Part shown: piece after piece, positions 35,937 to 45,622 of the stretch
How the letters are laid out: each line of letters begins with the position of its first letter
How positions within the stretch are numbered: position 1 is the first letter of the stretch
NCBI RefSeq assembly: GCF_023554555.1
Contig: NZ_JAMJWC010000001.1
Span: 992,001 to 1,056,000, forward strand
DNA length: 64,000 nt
DNA from: Sphingobacterium sp. lm-10
Lineage (GTDB): Bacteria > Bacteroidota > Bacteroidia > Sphingobacteriales > Sphingobacteriaceae
Direction: 5' to 3'
Made by a program: the position numbers and the translations under genes
The notes under the pieces: model-generated
Database searches by the model: none
The model's input: only the letters and a program-made list of their open reading frames with translations
Told to the model about the DNA's origin: nothing

Positions 35937-36941
35937 ATGGAAAAGAAACACATTGAATTGGGCAGTCAGGGTTTGGTTGTGCCAATGATCGGCTTGGGCT
36001 GTATGGGGATGACAGGATTTGAAGAGGGACATATGTATGGTCCTGCTGACGAGCAGGAAGCGATCGCCACCATTCATCACTCGTTGGAGTTGGGCGGCAA
36101 CTTTTTGGATACCGCCGACCTATATGGTCCATTGAAAAATGAGCAGCTTATTGCGAAGGCAATTGCTGGTAAACGCGACCAGTATATTTTGGCTACCAAA
36201 TTTGGCTGGGAAATCGATGACAGCAATAAGGTGACCTGGGCCATCAACGGCAAAAAGGACTATGTAAAGAAATCGTTAGAGCGATCCTTAAAGAATCTCC
36301 AAACCGACTTCATTGATCTGTATTACTTACACCGCTTAGATAAAAATACGCCCATCGAGGAAACCGTGGAAGCGATGGCCGAACTGGTAAAAGAAGGCAA
36401 AGTAGGTTATATCGGGCTTTCGGAAGTATCTTCAGAAACCGTGAAGCGAGCACATGCCGTACATCCGATTACTGCGGTACAAAGCGAGTATTCCTTGTTC
36501 GAAAGAACAGTCGAAGAACGTGGGGTATTAGCCACACTACAGGAATTGGGCATTGGCTTTGTCGCTTACTCACCACTGGGTCGCGGGTTTCTATCAGGAC
36601 AGATTAAAAGCATCAATGACTTACCAGAAAATGATTTCCGCAGAGCAATTCCCCGTTTCCAAGGAGACATGTTTCAGAAAAATCTGGAATTAGTCCATTC
36701 GATAGAAAGCATGGCGAAAGAAAAGAGCATCACTTCTACGCAGCTGGCCTTGGCTTGGATAATGAGTAAGGGTATTGTACCGATTCCAGGAACGAAACGC
36801 AGAAAGTACGTAGAGCAAAACATCGCAGCCACTACCGTGGTATTAACCGAATCTGACCTTTCAAAACTGGAAAGCATTGTGCCGTTAGGTACCGACACGG
36901 GGGCTCCTTATGATGAGTTTAGTATGGGCTTAATTGATTAA
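35937..36941 (+). CDS. aldo/keto reductase
   Basis: 334 residues of the aldo/keto reductase fold, NADPH-dependent. Tetrad: Asp and Tyr in FLDTADLYG, Lys in ILATKFGW, His in YYLHRLD. The C-terminal cofactor motif IVPIPGTKRRKYVEQN is present. It is followed 8 bases later by an AraC regulator, which probably controls it. Resembles the stress-inducible YajO/YakC branch. Confidence 0.9.
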   Translation: MEKKHIELGSQGLVVPMIGLGCMGMTGFEEGHMYGPADEQEAIATIHHSLELGGNFLDTADLYGPLKNEQLIAKAIAGKRDQYILATKFGWEIDDSNKVTWAINGKKDYVKKSLERSLKNLQTDFIDLYYLHRLDKNTPIEETVEAMAELVKEGKVGYIGLSEVSSETVKRAHAVHPITAVQSEYSLFERTVEERGVLATLQELGIGFVAYSPLGRGFLSGQIKSINDLPENDFRRAIPRFQGDMFQKNLELVHSIESMAKEKSITSTQLALAWIMSKGIVPIPGTKRRKYVEQNIAATTVVLTESDLSKLESIVPLGTDTGAPYDEFSMGLID

Positions 36942-36949
36942 TTTTGTAT

Positions 36950-37837
36950 ATGAACGCAATTAACTCCATATCCGAATTTCATCGGTTGCTATCATTGCCC
37001 GAACCTCGCCATCCGCTGATAAGCGTGATCAACTTGGCAGAAAGTATTTTTTTAGAAGCAGAGGTTTGGAAGGGGTTTGTGAACCGATTTTATTGCGTCG
37101 CACTTAAGCGCGAAGTAAAAGGCAAGATCAAGTATGGGCAGCAGCATTACGATTATGATAAAGGGGTATTGAGCTTTACGGCACCCAATCAAGTGCAACA
37201 ACTGGATCTGCAAAATATAGAATGCGGATCCGGTTATTTGCTCATCTTTCACCCAGATTTCCTATTGCAACACGCATTGGCAAATAGCATCCACCATTAT
37301 GGTTTTTTCGATTATGCTGTAAATGAAGCATTGCATCTTTCTGCCGAGGAAGAGGGAGATTTGATCATGATCCTGCATAAAATTGATAAGGAATGTCAGC
37401 ATATCGATAAGCATACCCAAGAAATCATGCTAACACAAATCGAAAGCCTATTGAAATATGCCAATCGTTTTTACGAGCGGCAGTTTTTGACGCGTAAGAA
37501 CAATAATTCAGCGCTACTGAACAAATTTGAGCAAGTTATCGACGCCTACTTTAAGACTGACGTAAAGTCATTGCTCACCGTACACTATATGGCGGAGCAG
37601 ATGAACCTCTCGCCCAACTACCTAAGCGATCTGCTTCGGGTACACACTGGGCAGAATACGCAGCAGCATATCCATGAAAAGTTGATAGCAAAAGCGAAAG
37701 AAAAACTATCTACTACTGATCTTTCGATCAGTGAAATCGCGTATTCTTTGGGTTTCGAGCACGCACAATCCTTTAGCGTGCTTTTTAAAAAGAAAACGAA
37801 TGTATCACCGCTAGAATTTCGTCAGACATTTAACTAA
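36950..37837 (+). CDS. AraC-family transcriptional regulator
   Basis: About 295 residues from ATG 36950. The N-terminal part is a cupin-like ligand domain; the C-terminal 100 residues hold the two AraC helix-turn-helices (MAEQMNLSPNYLSDLLRVHT and ISEIAYSLGFEHAQSFSVLF). It sits 8 bases after the aldo/keto reductase and is likely to regulate it. Confidence 0.9.
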   Translation: MNAINSISEFHRLLSLPEPRHPLISVINLAESIFLEAEVWKGFVNRFYCVALKREVKGKIKYGQQHYDYDKGVLSFTAPNQVQQLDLQNIECGSGYLLIFHPDFLLQHALANSIHHYGFFDYAVNEALHLSAEEEGDLIMILHKIDKECQHIDKHTQEIMLTQIESLLKYANRFYERQFLTRKNNNSALLNKFEQVIDAYFKTDVKSLLTVHYMAEQMNLSPNYLSDLLRVHTGQNTQQHIHEKLIAKAKEKLSTTDLSISEIAYSLGFEHAQSFSVLFKKKTNVSPLEFRQTFN

Positions 37838-37971
37838 TTACTGGGCATTGTCCAAACCAGAGTCAGAGATTGCTGTTACATTAGCATGTATAGAAAGATT
37901 CTTTGGCGTAGATCTTATGGTTTCCCAACAGACCTCTAATTATACCTATCGACTATAAAACACTTTTTTTG

Positions 37972-39243
37972 ATGAATACACCCGTTCCAGAATACCTTGC
38001 CGACCTGCTCCAGAATTGTAAAGCTGCACATGGCGGCGAATTGGCAGATTATATCCCAGAACTCGCTTCCGCTGATCCGAATAAACTCGCAGTAGCACTG
38101 ACCACCCTAGATGGTTTGGTCTACAGCGCCGGAGACGACGATTATGAATTTAGCATTCAGTCGATTTCAAAAGCCTTTGCTTATGCTTATGTAATTGAAA
38201 AGCTAGGGCTCAAAGCTGTATTGGAAAAAGTGGGTGTAGAACCATCTGGCGAGGCGTTTAATGAGATCTCACTGGATCAAACAGATGACAAAGTAAAGCC
38301 AAAAAATCCGATGATTAATTCCGGGGCGATTACCATACACTCTTTAATTCCAACTACCGATAGCACCGACAGAGCAGAAACCATTCTTCGGTTTTTCAGT
38401 AAATTGGCCGGACGTGATTTATCTTTTGATATGGCCATTTACCAGTCGGAGAAAGATACGGCATTTCGAAATTTGTCCATTGGCTATTCGTTACGAAACC
38501 TGAATATTCTGGAAAGCGATCCTATCGAAATTGTAGAAAGTTATGTAAAACAGTGTTCCATAAAGGTTACCGTCAAAGATTTGGTGAATATGATTGGTGT
38601 GCTGGTCAATGGTGGCATTCTGCCTAAAACAGGAGAACGCATATTTAGTCATTTAACTGTCCGTCAGGTACTGACGGTGATGACCACCTGCGGAATGTAT
38701 AATGCAGCTGGTGACTGGCTCGCTGCCGTAGGCATCCCTGCTAAAAGCGGTGTATCTGGCGGTATTATAGGTGTACTGCCCGGTCAGGTCGGCTTAGCGG
38801 TATTTGCACCGAAGTTGGATCGATATGGTAATTCTGTGCGAGGAATCGATATTATGCAACAAATGTCTAGCGATATGGGTCTACACTTATTGGAAGGTAT
38901 TCCCTCATCGCGCGCTATCGTTAATGACGAAGACATTACAGAGGTTAAGCAAGATGTGAAGGTATATAAATTGCAGGGCGTTTTGCAGTTTTCAGAAGCC
39001 GAACGATTACTCCGTAAACTGCAAGATGAAGATCATGGTGATAATACGATCATATTTGATTTAAGTCATATCTCTTTAGTAAATGAGGTGGGGCGCCGCA
39101 TGTTGCTTGACGGAATTGATCGGCTAAGAGCTGATGGGCATGATATCGCTTTAGTAGACCCCGAACACATCTTACCCGATGCTAAAACTAAGTTAAACTT
39201 TACCCCAAAAATCTATGAAGATTTAGCGGATATCTCCAAATAA
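37972..39243 (+). CDS. glsA: glutaminase A with C-terminal STAS domain
   Basis: About 423 residues from ATG 37972 (an in-frame TTG lies one codon before). Glutamine to glutamate plus ammonia. The serine-dependent SISK motif (Ser64, Lys67 in SIQSISKAF) and the KPKNPMINSGAI region are typical of the beta-lactamase-like glutaminase fold. After about residue 310 a STAS domain follows (VYKLQGVLQFSEAERLL, then IIFDLSHISLVNEVGRRMLL), which usually binds nucleotides or partners and may regulate activity. Free-standing bacterial glutaminases are about 310 residues, so the C-terminal extension is real. The gene stands alone. Confidence 0.9.
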   Translation: MNTPVPEYLADLLQNCKAAHGGELADYIPELASADPNKLAVALTTLDGLVYSAGDDDYEFSIQSISKAFAYAYVIEKLGLKAVLEKVGVEPSGEAFNEISLDQTDDKVKPKNPMINSGAITIHSLIPTTDSTDRAETILRFFSKLAGRDLSFDMAIYQSEKDTAFRNLSIGYSLRNLNILESDPIEIVESYVKQCSIKVTVKDLVNMIGVLVNGGILPKTGERIFSHLTVRQVLTVMTTCGMYNAAGDWLAAVGIPAKSGVSGGIIGVLPGQVGLAVFAPKLDRYGNSVRGIDIMQQMSSDMGLHLLEGIPSSRAIVNDEDITEVKQDVKVYKLQGVLQFSEAERLLRKLQDEDHGDNTIIFDLSHISLVNEVGRRMLLDGIDRLRADGHDIALVDPEHILPDAKTKLNFTPKIYEDLADISK

Positions 39244-39384
39244 TTATCGGCTTTTGTAGATCATAGCAGCGCTATTAAGAATGTTTAGAACACATTATCT
39301 TTAGCCTGTTAAACTACATACTACTGGTGGTTTTTATCAACAGCATAAAACTTTGGTAGTATATCGTTTGTTTGTAAGCTTTAT

Positions 39385-40470
39385 ATGAGGTATTTCTCCG
39401 TTTTTATCTTACTTATCTTCTTACTTCAAGCATGTCAGCAGATACGTCCTTTGTTGCATCGCACTGAACGTGGCAAATACGAAAGCAGCTTCCGTAAGGA
39501 TGATAGTATCTTCAACCTGTGGAAGACTTCGCACAAACGCGCAATGGCTGCTCCGTTAAAGGTGGAACTCCCCTATCATGCTACGCTACAAATTGGCAAT
39601 GCGAATGCTTCTGCAATAGTCTACACGGTACCGGTAAAACAGGGGCAACGATTGGTCGCAGAATTGAGGACGCCTTCCGACAGCACTCGCTTTCTGCTGG
39701 AGTTCTTCCGGCCCGATGCCTCAAACTCCGACAAACTGCTTGCTGAGCTTGGTATTGGCTCCAACATGGTTAGTTGGTCTGCCAATCAAGATGACAGTGT
39801 GCGGGTCAGTCTGCAACCTTTGCTCCATGATTCGTCGGTGTACAACTTGAAGCTCTATACACAACCTGCTTATCATTTCCCAGTAAGTAACAAGGGCAAC
39901 CGAGCTATCCAGAGTTTTTGGGGAGCGGATCGTGATGGCGGGGCACGCCGGCACGAAGGTATAGACATTTTTGCGACGCGTGGCACACCCGTGCTGGCCG
40001 TAGCCGACGGTCGGGTTGGCTTTGCGGGAGAAAGGGGACGCCTTGGCGGGAAACAGGTTTGGTTGCAAGAGAACGAACTCGGCTTTCGCGTCTACTACGC
40101 TCACTTGGATAGTGTAGCCGTCTCAAGCGGCGAAGCTGTAAACCTTGGCGACACCCTGGGATTCGTTGGCAACACAGGAAATGCTAAAGGCGGACCACCC
40201 CATCTACATTTTGGCGTATATGGAAGTGGCGGTGCGGTCGATCCGTATAATTTTGTGAAAATTATACAAGTTCCTGCGGACCAGAAGTACGATATAATCC
40301 GGCAGCAAACGATAGTAAGTAAACGTACGCCGCTACGCACAGGCCCGGGCCCGTCGTACCCCATCCGCTTGCAACTGGACAACGGAGAGTCTCTTAAAGT
40401 TTTAGCCAGAACAGGTAATTGGTGGCATGTGCTGGCCAGAGATACTATACCTGGGTTTGTAATCAGATAA
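39385..40470 (+). CDS. M23 peptidase lipoprotein with C-terminal SH3-like domain
   Basis: 361 residues. Lipobox LLQAC (Cys17). After a beta-rich N-terminal region the LytM/M23 domain has the zinc ligands in RHEGIDIF (about His190 and Asp194) and PHLHFGVY (about 272-279). The last 50 residues (RTPLRTGPGPSYP...WWHVLARDTIPGFV) are an SH3b-like domain, normally N-terminal to the peptidase in such proteins. Predicted peptidoglycan endopeptidase or activator in the periplasm. Confidence 0.88.
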   Translation: MRYFSVFILLIFLLQACQQIRPLLHRTERGKYESSFRKDDSIFNLWKTSHKRAMAAPLKVELPYHATLQIGNANASAIVYTVPVKQGQRLVAELRTPSDSTRFLLEFFRPDASNSDKLLAELGIGSNMVSWSANQDDSVRVSLQPLLHDSSVYNLKLYTQPAYHFPVSNKGNRAIQSFWGADRDGGARRHEGIDIFATRGTPVLAVADGRVGFAGERGRLGGKQVWLQENELGFRVYYAHLDSVAVSSGEAVNLGDTLGFVGNTGNAKGGPPHLHFGVYGSGGAVDPYNFVKIIQVPADQKYDIIRQQTIVSKRTPLRTGPGPSYPIRLQLDNGESLKVLARTGNWWHVLARDTIPGFVIR

Positions 40471-40601
40471 TAGATTACCCGAGATTCTTCGAGCGTTCTC
40501 ATCAGAAAAGCTACTATTGATAATTTAGTAAGCCAAAAGTATGTGAAATAAATTGTGGCCTACTAAGAAAGGATATAGGTAGCTCTCTCCTATTGTCGCT
40601 A

Positions 40602-40886
40602 TTAAATCGCTGAGCGCACGTTGAGCTCTTTAGGAATTCTTTGTGCTAAGAGTGTTGCTAGCGCCTTATTGGCAATTCGTGCGATGGCAGGCTCTGGCCA
40701 TACCTCATCTTTCAATTCCTGACTACAATAAGCCACCAGTTCGGAAACCCGTAAGAAAGAGTCTGTGTCATTCTCGCCAATCAAACTGAAAAATATCTTT
40801 CGAAGCATCTCTCTATGCTTGTCTTCCAACTTACGCGCAACCGCGTGAGTACCGAGGTAATCCTTAATTAATTGTGCCGTTAACAT
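40602..40886 (-). CDS. small hypothetical protein
   Basis: 94 residues, soluble and helical, without a recognised domain, signal peptide or membrane segment (LEDKHREMLRKIFFSLIGEN is a typical stretch). The frame is in a plausible place and composition looks coding, but there is no close neighbour on its strand. Confidence 0.55.
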   Translation of the reverse strand: MLTAQLIKDYLGTHAVARKLEDKHREMLRKIFFSLIGENDTDSFLRVSELVAYCSQELKDEVWPEPAIARIANKALATLLAQRIPKELNVRSAI

Positions 40887-41621
40887 GAGATCTTTCAGTT
40901 ACTTTTAAAATTTGACAAAATTACAATAAAATAATTTAAATGTTTAAACACTTATTTATCACCCACTAAATTCAAATAAGGTCTTTCGTACCAGGATGTT
41001 GAAGCATGATGTACTAGTTCAATTACGTTTTCAGGCAAAGCGGCGGTGGTAATCGGGCACCGTTTTAGATATTTGCAATTCCGATAAGCCTATGTATTAC
41101 TAGTTCCAGCTTTCTTTGTCCAACTGCTTTATGCTAGCCACACGTAAGCTGCGAAGAATAAGTTATTCCTTTAGGCCCCAAACTTAGTACTTTATCCCCA
41201 TCCAGCGTAGAGCTTATGATGAATGTCCCGTTTTTGTCCCTATCTGCACTTAGCCAATCCTATACTTGTAGTCATAGTCTTTTAGATACTATACAAGTCG
41301 GAATGCTTACGTGTATGGCGCCTATCGAACCATCTCAGCAATAGCCTCAAAAACATATTTATCAGTTTTTTATATACCATGCTTTTATGTTAAAGTTGGC
41401 TAAAACAGATCGTATCTAACCATACTACAGGACAACCTTGACTTTTTTGAGTATGTCGTATCCTATTAAAGATAACATGCCAAGCACTATAACACTACAA
41501 AGACCTATCTAATTGAAAAACAAAATGCTACATGAAAGGTTATACAACACAGGAGCTGTTTATATGGCTTAATATATCGCCAAGCTCCTAACATACTATT
41601 GATAAACAAATACGAAAAGAC
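40887..41621. other. 735-base gap with a possible decayed gene on the minus strand
   Basis: No intact frame. On the minus strand, fragments in different frames read like protein: RDKNGTFIISSTLDGDKVLS around 41250-41150, and STSWYERPYLNLVGDK ending at a stop at 40952-40954. They may be pieces of a gene broken by frameshifts. The right part, to 41621, is AT-rich and holds the promoter of the DUF4142 gene. Confidence 0.35.
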
Positions 41622-42200
41622 ATGAAAAACTTAATTTATCCGCTAGCATTCAGCGCCGCCTTATTTTTTCAGGCTTGTAATAACAATGCGAACAAAACAA
41701 CCGATCATGCAGACTCAACTAACCTGATTACAGGCGACGCTATGCCATCGCCCGGTAGCATGCAGGGAACTACTGCCGATACCACCTTCACCAACAAAGC
41801 TGCAATTGGTGGCATGGCAGAAGTAGAACTGAGCAAGCTTGCCACGGAAAAAAGCAGCAATGCAAAAATTAAAGACTTTGCATCGCAAATGGTGAAAGAT
41901 CATACCAAAGTAAATGACGAGTTGAAGGCCATCGCAGAAAACAAGAATATCATGTTACCAACTTCTTTGGATGCGGAACATGCTAAGGTGAAAAAAGATC
42001 TTGAAGGAAAACAAGGCGCTGAGTTTGATAAAGCCTATGTAAAAGCTATGGTAGATGGTCACAAGAAAACACATTCCCTGATGGAAGACGGTGCGAAAAA
42101 CAATCTGGATGCTGAATTAAAAGCTTTTGCAGCAAAAACAGAACCTGTTGTTAAACATCATTTAGAGATGGTACAGCAGTTGGAATCCGACATGAAATAG
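41622..42200 (+). CDS. DUF4142 lipoprotein
   Basis: 192 residues. Lipobox-type signal (FFQACNN, Cys19), then a ferritin-like four-helix DUF4142 domain: FTNKAAIGGMAEVELSKLA, FASQMVKDHTKVNDELKA and KTEPVVKHHLEMVQQLE. Such proteins are often stress-induced in the periplasm; the metal or ligand role is not settled. It is followed by a strong terminator. Confidence 0.88.
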   Translation: MKNLIYPLAFSAALFFQACNNNANKTTDHADSTNLITGDAMPSPGSMQGTTADTTFTNKAAIGGMAEVELSKLATEKSSNAKIKDFASQMVKDHTKVNDELKAIAENKNIMLPTSLDAEHAKVKKDLEGKQGAEFDKAYVKAMVDGHKKTHSLMEDGAKNNLDAELKAFAAKTEPVVKHHLEMVQQLESDMK

Positions 42201-42234
42201 TCCTTAGATAGGTAGCTAACAACCAACTGCATAA

Positions 42235-42260
42235 CAAAGCCCCGCTGTAGCGGGGCTTTG
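42235..42260 (+). terminator. Rho-independent terminator after DUF4142 gene
   Basis: An 11-bp GC-rich stem (CAAAGCCCCGC with GCGGGGCTTTG) around TGTA, followed by a short T-rich tail. It ends the DUF4142 transcript; the rest of the gap to 42480 shows no gene. Confidence 0.85.
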
Positions 42261-42480
42261 TTGCTTTATGGAATGTGGATCGACATATATTTTCCATGCA
42301 TGACTTTTTAACAGCGCGCGTTGCGACAAAAGATTTTGAAGAGCCGCTGTCTCTTTTTATGATGGAATTGAGCAATTACAATGTCCGCAGCAGCATATCG
42401 ATATTCTTCCCAGCTGTCATCTTTTGACATATTCAGAAGATAAATATTGCCTGCCTGCGCTAATCCCGATTGTATTTTTA

Positions 42481-45015
42481 CTACATTTCTTCTTGCTGTA
42501 CTTCGATGGGTAGCTCAAACCAGAATGTACTGCCTTTGCCATGTGAACTTTCTACACCGATACGTCCATCGTGGCCGTCAATGATCTCTTTACATAAGTA
42601 CAGACCTATGCCGAAGCCGGATATATTTTCTGTACTGGAGCCAAGTACCCGGTAAAAACGTTCGAAGATGCGCGTCTGATCTTCCAGAGTAATCCCCATA
42701 CCTTCATCCGTTACACTAATACGCACCAGATCACCTCTTCTGTTACCAGAAACGGAGACCGTACTGCCATTAGGTGAGTATTTTACCGCATTATTAATAA
42801 AATTGACGAGTACCTGCTCTATCTTATCCCGATCTGCTGTGACGAGTATTTGCTCTACCGGGTGGAAAGTGATTCGATGGCTATGGTTGCTCACAAGTGA
42901 TTCCTCCTTAGCCATCTTCAATACACTAGCGAGATCAAACATTGTTTTGTTGAGGTAAATTTTCCCCTCGCCTGCTCTAGCTACATCCAGAAAGCCGGTA
43001 ATCAATGTAGTCATACGATCCACCTGCCGACCCGCTTTTGCCGCAATACCAGCAGTTAATTGATCGGCACTCTTTTTCAATTTCCATTCCAGAATTTGTA
43101 CATACCCTTTTAAGGCAGTCAGTGGAGAGCGCATCTCGTGACTAACGATGCTGATAAAATCTTCCTTAAGCTGATCACTGGCCTTACGTTCTGTTATGTC
43201 TACCATAGTGCCATAGAAATGCTTCTCCCCTCCTATGGCTGAGTCCGACGACCTTCCGACGGAGCGTACCCAACGGACGGATTGATCTGTATTTCGGACA
43301 ATTCGATATTCCTCGTCAAAAAAGGTGTTGTTGGCTATTGCTAAATTCATGGCATCCCGGATTCTATCCTCTTCGGCAGCCATCATCCCGAAACCATCTT
43401 GCGCCGTTACAATCATATCTTCTGGAAAACCAAAAAGTTCTCTACAATAACTATTGACCTCGATGATACCCGTTTTGAGGTTTAAATTATAGGTACCCAT
43501 CCGCGCTGCCTCTATACTGAGTCGAAGGCTTTCCTCTTTCTCCAGCAATTGCTTATTGAGATCCATCAAACTTTCTTCCGCAAGGCGCAGGTGTTCATTA
43601 GTCATGATCAACTCCTCATTCAGCGCAATATATTCTTCATTTACTGCACCTAGTTCAACGTTTGCATCCTGCAATCGGCTTTGACTTTTTTCTAACAATT
43701 TACGTGCTTTCACCGTTTCAGTGATGTCTGTTACTGTAGCGACAATAGCTTCAGGCTCTCCAGCCGAATTGCGTAAAGGTTTATAGGTAAAATCAATATA
43801 GATCCTGTTAACTCTACCATCTGTCTCCGCGATATCTGCTGTAAGTTCAGGGATTGCCAAAGTTTCGCCGGTATCGAGCACATTACGTAACATATCGGGA
43901 TACGGCTGCTCGATTACCTCTGGAAATACTTCGGTAAGCCTTTTCCCAATCACCTGTTCGGCGGTTCGCGTCCAGATCCTTAGCATGGGTTCGTTGGCTA
44001 TCTCAATCACTAAATCATGGCCACGAATAATACACATACCCATAGCAGCATTCATCACCATTTCCTTCATCTGATGGGCGCCTTCTTCAATAGCCAGCCG
44101 CGCATTTACCTGATCGGTTACCTCCACTGCCATATCAATAACGCCCGTTACCTCGCCATTTTCGAGCAATGGCGCAAAGGTAAAGTTGAAATAACCCGTT
44201 TCCAATCTACCCTGACGATTAAGAACAACAGGCGTATCGTATCGAAAGATCGTCTTTCCTGTTTCGAAAACACTTCTCAGTAAATCATAGGCAGGCTGGT
44301 TTTTCAATTCGGGCATAGCATCCAGTAAGGGCTTGCCTTGAATGTCGGGCTGCTGATTAAGCAACGTAAGCATCGAAGGGTTAATGGCATCAATGATCAT
44401 GTGCATACCCCGGAAGACGACTATGGCTGCAGGCGACTGTTCAATGATCAAACGAAGATTGTTTTCGACCTCCCTGCTTTTCAAGCTAACCTGCATGTTC
44501 TCCTGGTTCGCCGTTTCCAAAGCCAATAACTTTTTGCGGAGTAGTAATTTATTAACTACCTGTTTAGAAAGTGTTTTAAGCGCCTGTTGCTGCGTTTCGG
44601 TTAGTTTTCTGGGCTGGCGGTCAATGACGCAAAGCGATCCTAATGCAAACCCTTCATCATCGACCAAAGGCATTCCAGCATAAAATGAAATATGAGGATC
44701 TCCTGTAACAAATAAATTATTCCTGAATCGAGGATCTGCCTTTACATCTTCTACCTGCATCAATTCATGAGGGTTAAGTATGGCATGAGCACAAAATGAA
44801 TGAGATCTCTCGGTCTCCGATATATCTACTCCTTTATGTGATTTAAACCATTGCCGATCTTTATCTACCAAGCTAATAAGAGCTATTGGCGTTCCGCAAA
44901 TTGCAGCCGCCAGATCCGTCAGTTCTTCATAATCCTCTTCAATAGCCGTATCTAAGATTTGATAGGATTTAAGCGCAACCAAACGTTGCTGCTCATTTGT
45001 GGTATTTTTATGCAT
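42481..45015 (-). CDS. GAF/PAS sensor histidine kinase
   Basis: 844 residues from the ATG at 45015; the longer frame has 19 extra residues that look non-coding. Domains in order: GAF (about 10-165, LAAAICGTPIALISLVDKD), PAS (about 185-300), PAS/PAC (about 310-435), a short coiled coil, a third PAS (about 490-610, MGTYNLNLKTGIIEVNSYC), then HisKA with the phospho-accepting His626 in VSHEMRSPLTAL, and an HATPase domain (NFINNAVKYSPNGS, FGIGLYLCKEII). No receiver domain and no membrane segment, so it is probably a cytoplasmic sensor of light, redox or a small molecule. No response regulator is nearby. Confidence 0.92.
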   Translation of the reverse strand: MHKNTTNEQQRLVALKSYQILDTAIEEDYEELTDLAAAICGTPIALISLVDKDRQWFKSHKGVDISETERSHSFCAHAILNPHELMQVEDVKADPRFRNNLFVTGDPHISFYAGMPLVDDEGFALGSLCVIDRQPRKLTETQQQALKTLSKQVVNKLLLRKKLLALETANQENMQVSLKSREVENNLRLIIEQSPAAIVVFRGMHMIIDAINPSMLTLLNQQPDIQGKPLLDAMPELKNQPAYDLLRSVFETGKTIFRYDTPVVLNRQGRLETGYFNFTFAPLLENGEVTGVIDMAVEVTDQVNARLAIEEGAHQMKEMVMNAAMGMCIIRGHDLVIEIANEPMLRIWTRTAEQVIGKRLTEVFPEVIEQPYPDMLRNVLDTGETLAIPELTADIAETDGRVNRIYIDFTYKPLRNSAGEPEAIVATVTDITETVKARKLLEKSQSRLQDANVELGAVNEEYIALNEELIMTNEHLRLAEESLMDLNKQLLEKEESLRLSIEAARMGTYNLNLKTGIIEVNSYCRELFGFPEDMIVTAQDGFGMMAAEEDRIRDAMNLAIANNTFFDEEYRIVRNTDQSVRWVRSVGRSSDSAIGGEKHFYGTMVDITERKASDQLKEDFISIVSHEMRSPLTALKGYVQILEWKLKKSADQLTAGIAAKAGRQVDRMTTLITGFLDVARAGEGKIYLNKTMFDLASVLKMAKEESLVSNHSHRITFHPVEQILVTADRDKIEQVLVNFINNAVKYSPNGSTVSVSGNRRGDLVRISVTDEGMGITLEDQTRIFERFYRVLGSSTENISGFGIGLYLCKEIIDGHDGRIGVESSHGKGSTFWFELPIEVQQEEM

Positions 45016-45389
45016 AAAAACACTTCCCTCAATTAGCGAAAAAAGCTGAACGAATTTACACATTCTATTCATTAGATGAAATAGATCGAAAAGATAAAAA
45101 ATCGTTTCAAACGGCAGAATAAATTACGTTATTTTCAATAAAAAAGGAAAAATATTATTGACTTACACATAAAAGTCGTTTTGACAATTACATTAAGGAT
45201 ACCACACGGCCCTAACAAACTGATTACCTGAAGTAAAAAATAGAAATTCTATCCGTGCGAAACCCCTCTGTAGTGATAGTGCTACAAATTAAAATAATTG
45301 GTTCACATATCACTATTTCCCTATTCACATTGCCGTGAAAAGTAATAATTTCGCTGACATAGAATATAACTACCTTATAACAAAATGAA
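45016..45389. other. intergenic, AT-rich promoter region
   Basis: Divergent region between the histidine kinase and the fimbrillin-type operon. No gene. Both promoters must lie here, but no clear -7 element could be fixed. Confidence 0.4.
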
Positions 45390-45590
45390 ATGAATACCGC
45401 TATTAAACAAGTGAACAAGCCTAAACGGGTTTACGCTTCTCCACATCTGCAATTTCAATTTATCCACAACGAACACAGTATTGCTGCGGGATCGGCAAAC
45501 GTAACTGTCGGGAATCAAAATAATCAGTATACTCCCGATGTTGACGAGTGGAATGAAGCAGGAACAAGAACATCTGACTTTGATATTTAA
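45390..45590 (+). CDS. 66-residue peptide upstream of fimbrillin-like gene
   Basis: Begins MNTAIKQVNKPKRVYAS and ends PDVDEWNEAGTRTSDFDI. No signal peptide. An acidic, Trp-containing C-terminus follows an Asn/Gly/Val stretch. It is 32 bases upstream of the fimbrillin-like lipoprotein and on the same strand, so it is probably cotranscribed. Short peptides with a similar ending before such genes come to mind for this family, but I cannot name one. Possibly an anchor, chaperone or regulator. Confidence 0.6.
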   Translation: MNTAIKQVNKPKRVYASPHLQFQFIHNEHSIAAGSANVTVGNQNNQYTPDVDEWNEAGTRTSDFDI

Positions 45591-45622
45591 TCAATTATTA
45601 ATTACTATTAGCCACCGTTCTT

